Assembly: GCA_030600525.1 (NCBI GenBank)
Contig: JAUVLX010000130.1
Location: 1-9,067, forward strand
Reading direction: 5' to 3'
Origin: Desulfobulbus sp.
GTDB lineage: Bacteria; Desulfobacterota; Desulfobulbia; Desulfobulbales; Desulfobulbaceae
Length of the DNA: 9,067 nucleotides
The translations under genes were made by a program, and so were the position numbers. Under the pieces are notes generated by a model. The model saw only the letters and a list, made by a program, of their open reading frames with translations. It ran no database searches and was not told the DNA's origin. Position 1 is the stretch's first letter, and each line of letters opens with the position of its first letter. Shown piece after piece: positions 7,551 to 9,067 of the stretch.

Positions 7551-9067
7551 ATGATTACTTTACTCGATTACGGTGCCGGCAATGTCCGTTCGGTTGTCAA
7601 TGCTATTGAAAAGCTTGGCGAGACCGTTACCCCAGTTGACAGTGCAGACGGCATTGACAGTGCTGATCGTCTCGTTTTTCCAGGTGTAGGCAATTTTGGC
7701 GCCATGATGCAGATTTTGCGACAAAAGCAGTTGGTCGAACCGCTGCTACGTTACCTGCAGTCCGGCAAACCTTTTTTCGGTATCTGCGTAGCCCTCCAGG
7801 CTCTATACGAGTCCAGCGAAGAGGCCCCGGATGAACCAGGCCTTGGCCTGCTTAAAGGTACCGTTAAAAAATTTGACGTAGAATTAGCGGTTCCGCACAT
7901 CGGCTGGAACGGGGTCACAATACATCAACCGTCCCCTCTTTTCGCAGACCTCAAAGGAAACGAAAAGTTTTATTTTGTTCACTCCTATCATATTGCCCCG
8001 GAATCGGATGACTATACCCTGACAACAACGAACTATGGGTATCAGTTTGTCAGTGCCATCCAAAAAGACAACATCGTTGCCACCCAGTTTCACCCTGAAA
8101 AAAGCGGTAAAGCAGGTTTAAAAGTGCTGGAAAACTTTCTAGCCGGCAACAAAGAAGCCATCGTTCCTGCACACTGCCCCCAAACCACCAAACTTGCCAA
8201 AAGAATTATAGCCTGTCTGGACGTCCGCTCCAACGACAATGGCGACCTGGTGGTGACTAAAGGTGATCAATATGATGTCCGTGAAAAGGGCGATGTCCGC
8301 AACCTGGGCAAACCGGTTGACCTTGCCCAGGAGTATTATGAACAAGGTGCAGATGAGGTCACATTTCTCAACATCACCGGGTTCAGAGATTTCCCTTTAG
8401 AAGACATGCCGATGATCGAAGTCCTGGAGCAGACTTCTAAAAACGTTTTTGTCCCGCTGACCATAGGCGGCGGTATTCGTGATTTTACCGACTGCAACGG
8501 ACGCCGTTACTCAGCGCTGGAAGTTGCCTCTGCCTATTTCCGATCCGGTGCTGATAAAATCTCCATTGGTTCTGACGCAGTTTTGATTGTTGAAGATGTA
8601 CTTGCCCAGGGCAAAGCCAACGGACTCAGCTCCATCGAACAGATTGCCAGAGTGTACGGCAACCAGGCGGTGGTTATTTCAATCGATCCCCGACGGGTCT
8701 ATGTAAAGAGTCCAGATGACGCCCCGAATCACCATGTTATTAAAACCACCCGTCCCGGTCCCAACAAGGAACAGTACTGCTGGTACCAATGCACCATCAA
8801 AGGTGGCAGGGAAGGACGTGACCTGGATGCTGTTACCCTGGCGACAGTAAGCGAACAACTGGGTGCAGGTGAAATCCTGCTCAACTGCATTGATCGCGAC
8901 GGCACAAATGCTGGCTTTGATATCGAACTGATCAAAGCGGTTCGCGGTGCTGTTACTATTCCGGTTATTGCCTCCAGTGGGGCTGGCTGTAGTGAACACT
9001 TCTATGAGGTCTTCACCGAAACAGGAGCTGAAGCAGCCCTGGCCGCCGGCATTTTCCATCGTAGAGA
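7551..9067 (+). CDS. hisHF: Bifunctional imidazole glycerol phosphate synthase (HisH-HisF fusion), 3' end cut by the window
   Basis: This histidine-biosynthesis enzyme makes imidazole glycerol phosphate and AICAR from PRFAR, using ammonia from glutamine. The first ~200 residues are a class I glutamine amidotransferase (HisH): MITLLDYGAGNVRSV at the start, nucleophile Cys79 in GICVALQ, and His181/Glu183 in QFHPEKSG. A short linker leads to the HisF (beta/alpha)8 barrel, starting about residue 217 with LAKRIIACLDV (catalytic Asp224) and including LTIGGGIRDF and LLNCIDRDGT (catalytic Asp448). It also carries the extra loops of plant and yeast HIS7 (NGRRYSALEVA; SIDPRRVYVKSPDD; GGREGRD), absent from ordinary bacterial HisF. 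The 505 codons here lack only about the last 40-50. Start ATG 7551 fits the family exactly, but no good Shine-Dalgarno precedes it. The frame is intact throughout. Confidence 0.96.
   Translation, partial: MITLLDYGAGNVRSVVNAIEKLGETVTPVDSADGIDSADRLVFPGVGNFGAMMQILRQKQLVEPLLRYLQSGKPFFGICVALQALYESSEEAPDEPGLGLLKGTVKKFDVELAVPHIGWNGVTIHQPSPLFADLKGNEKFYFVHSYHIAPESDDYTLTTTNYGYQFVSAIQKDNIVATQFHPEKSGKAGLKVLENFLAGNKEAIVPAHCPQTTKLAKRIIACLDVRSNDNGDLVVTKGDQYDVREKGDVRNLGKPVDLAQEYYEQGADEVTFLNITGFRDFPLEDMPMIEVLEQTSKNVFVPLTIGGGIRDFTDCNGRRYSALEVASAYFRSGADKISIGSDAVLIVEDVLAQGKANGLSSIEQIARVYGNQAVVISIDPRRVYVKSPDDAPNHHVIKTTRPGPNKEQYCWYQCTIKGGREGRDLDAVTLATVSEQLGAGEILLNCIDRDGTNAGFDIELIKAVRGAVTIPVIASSGAGCSEHFYEVFTETGAEAALAAGIFHRR

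Overview
The window is a stretch of ordinary bacterial chromosome, probably from an anaerobic Desulfobulbales-like member of the Desulfobacterota. That placement is an inference from protein flavour only (a fused HisH-HisF enzyme, an AmgK/MurU-like pair coupled to der, family 5 peptide-binding protein); I cannot confirm it without a search. I see no rRNA, tRNA, CRISPR array, insertion sequence or phage gene.

Layout. Bases 1-357 (+) hold the last 118 codons of a YjdF/DUF2238 membrane protein. Bases 419-1541 (+) hold an M20D metal-dependent amidohydrolase whose reading frame is broken near 734-771 although all its metal ligands survive in the two halves. Facing it on the minus strand is a wrecked peptide ABC-transporter operon. 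An intact periplasmic binding protein (4012-2432) is followed by the first ~80 codons of a DppB-type permease carrying two in-frame stops (2414-2172). That runs in the same frame into the last ~206 codons of a DppF/OppF-type ATPase lacking its Walker A motif (2171-1551). The simplest reading is an internal deletion that removed the rest of the permease, the second permease, and one or more ATPase segments, joined inside a short shared KVLHG-type sequence.

Upstream on the minus strand (7373-4114) is a tight three-gene unit: a nucleotidyltransferase with a C-terminal left-handed beta-helix (MurU-like), an aminoglycoside-phosphotransferase-fold sugar kinase (AmgK-like), and the ribosome-assembly GTPase Der. 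Spacing is 3 nt and then a 4-nt ATGA overlap. The first two look like an anomeric kinase plus uridylyl/nucleotidyl transferase pair for amino-sugar (cell-wall) salvage.

Divergent from this unit, after 177 nt, is a bifunctional imidazole glycerol phosphate synthase (7551 to the window end, +). It fuses the glutaminase HisH to the cyclase HisF in one chain, with the insertions typical of plant and fungal HIS7 enzymes. It stands alone from other his genes as far as the window shows.

The most notable points are the chimeric remnant of the ABC transporter beside a frameshifted amidohydrolase (a peptide or N-acyl amino acid uptake-and-hydrolysis locus caught in decay) and the eukaryote-like HisHF fusion. 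I found no convincing new biological system.
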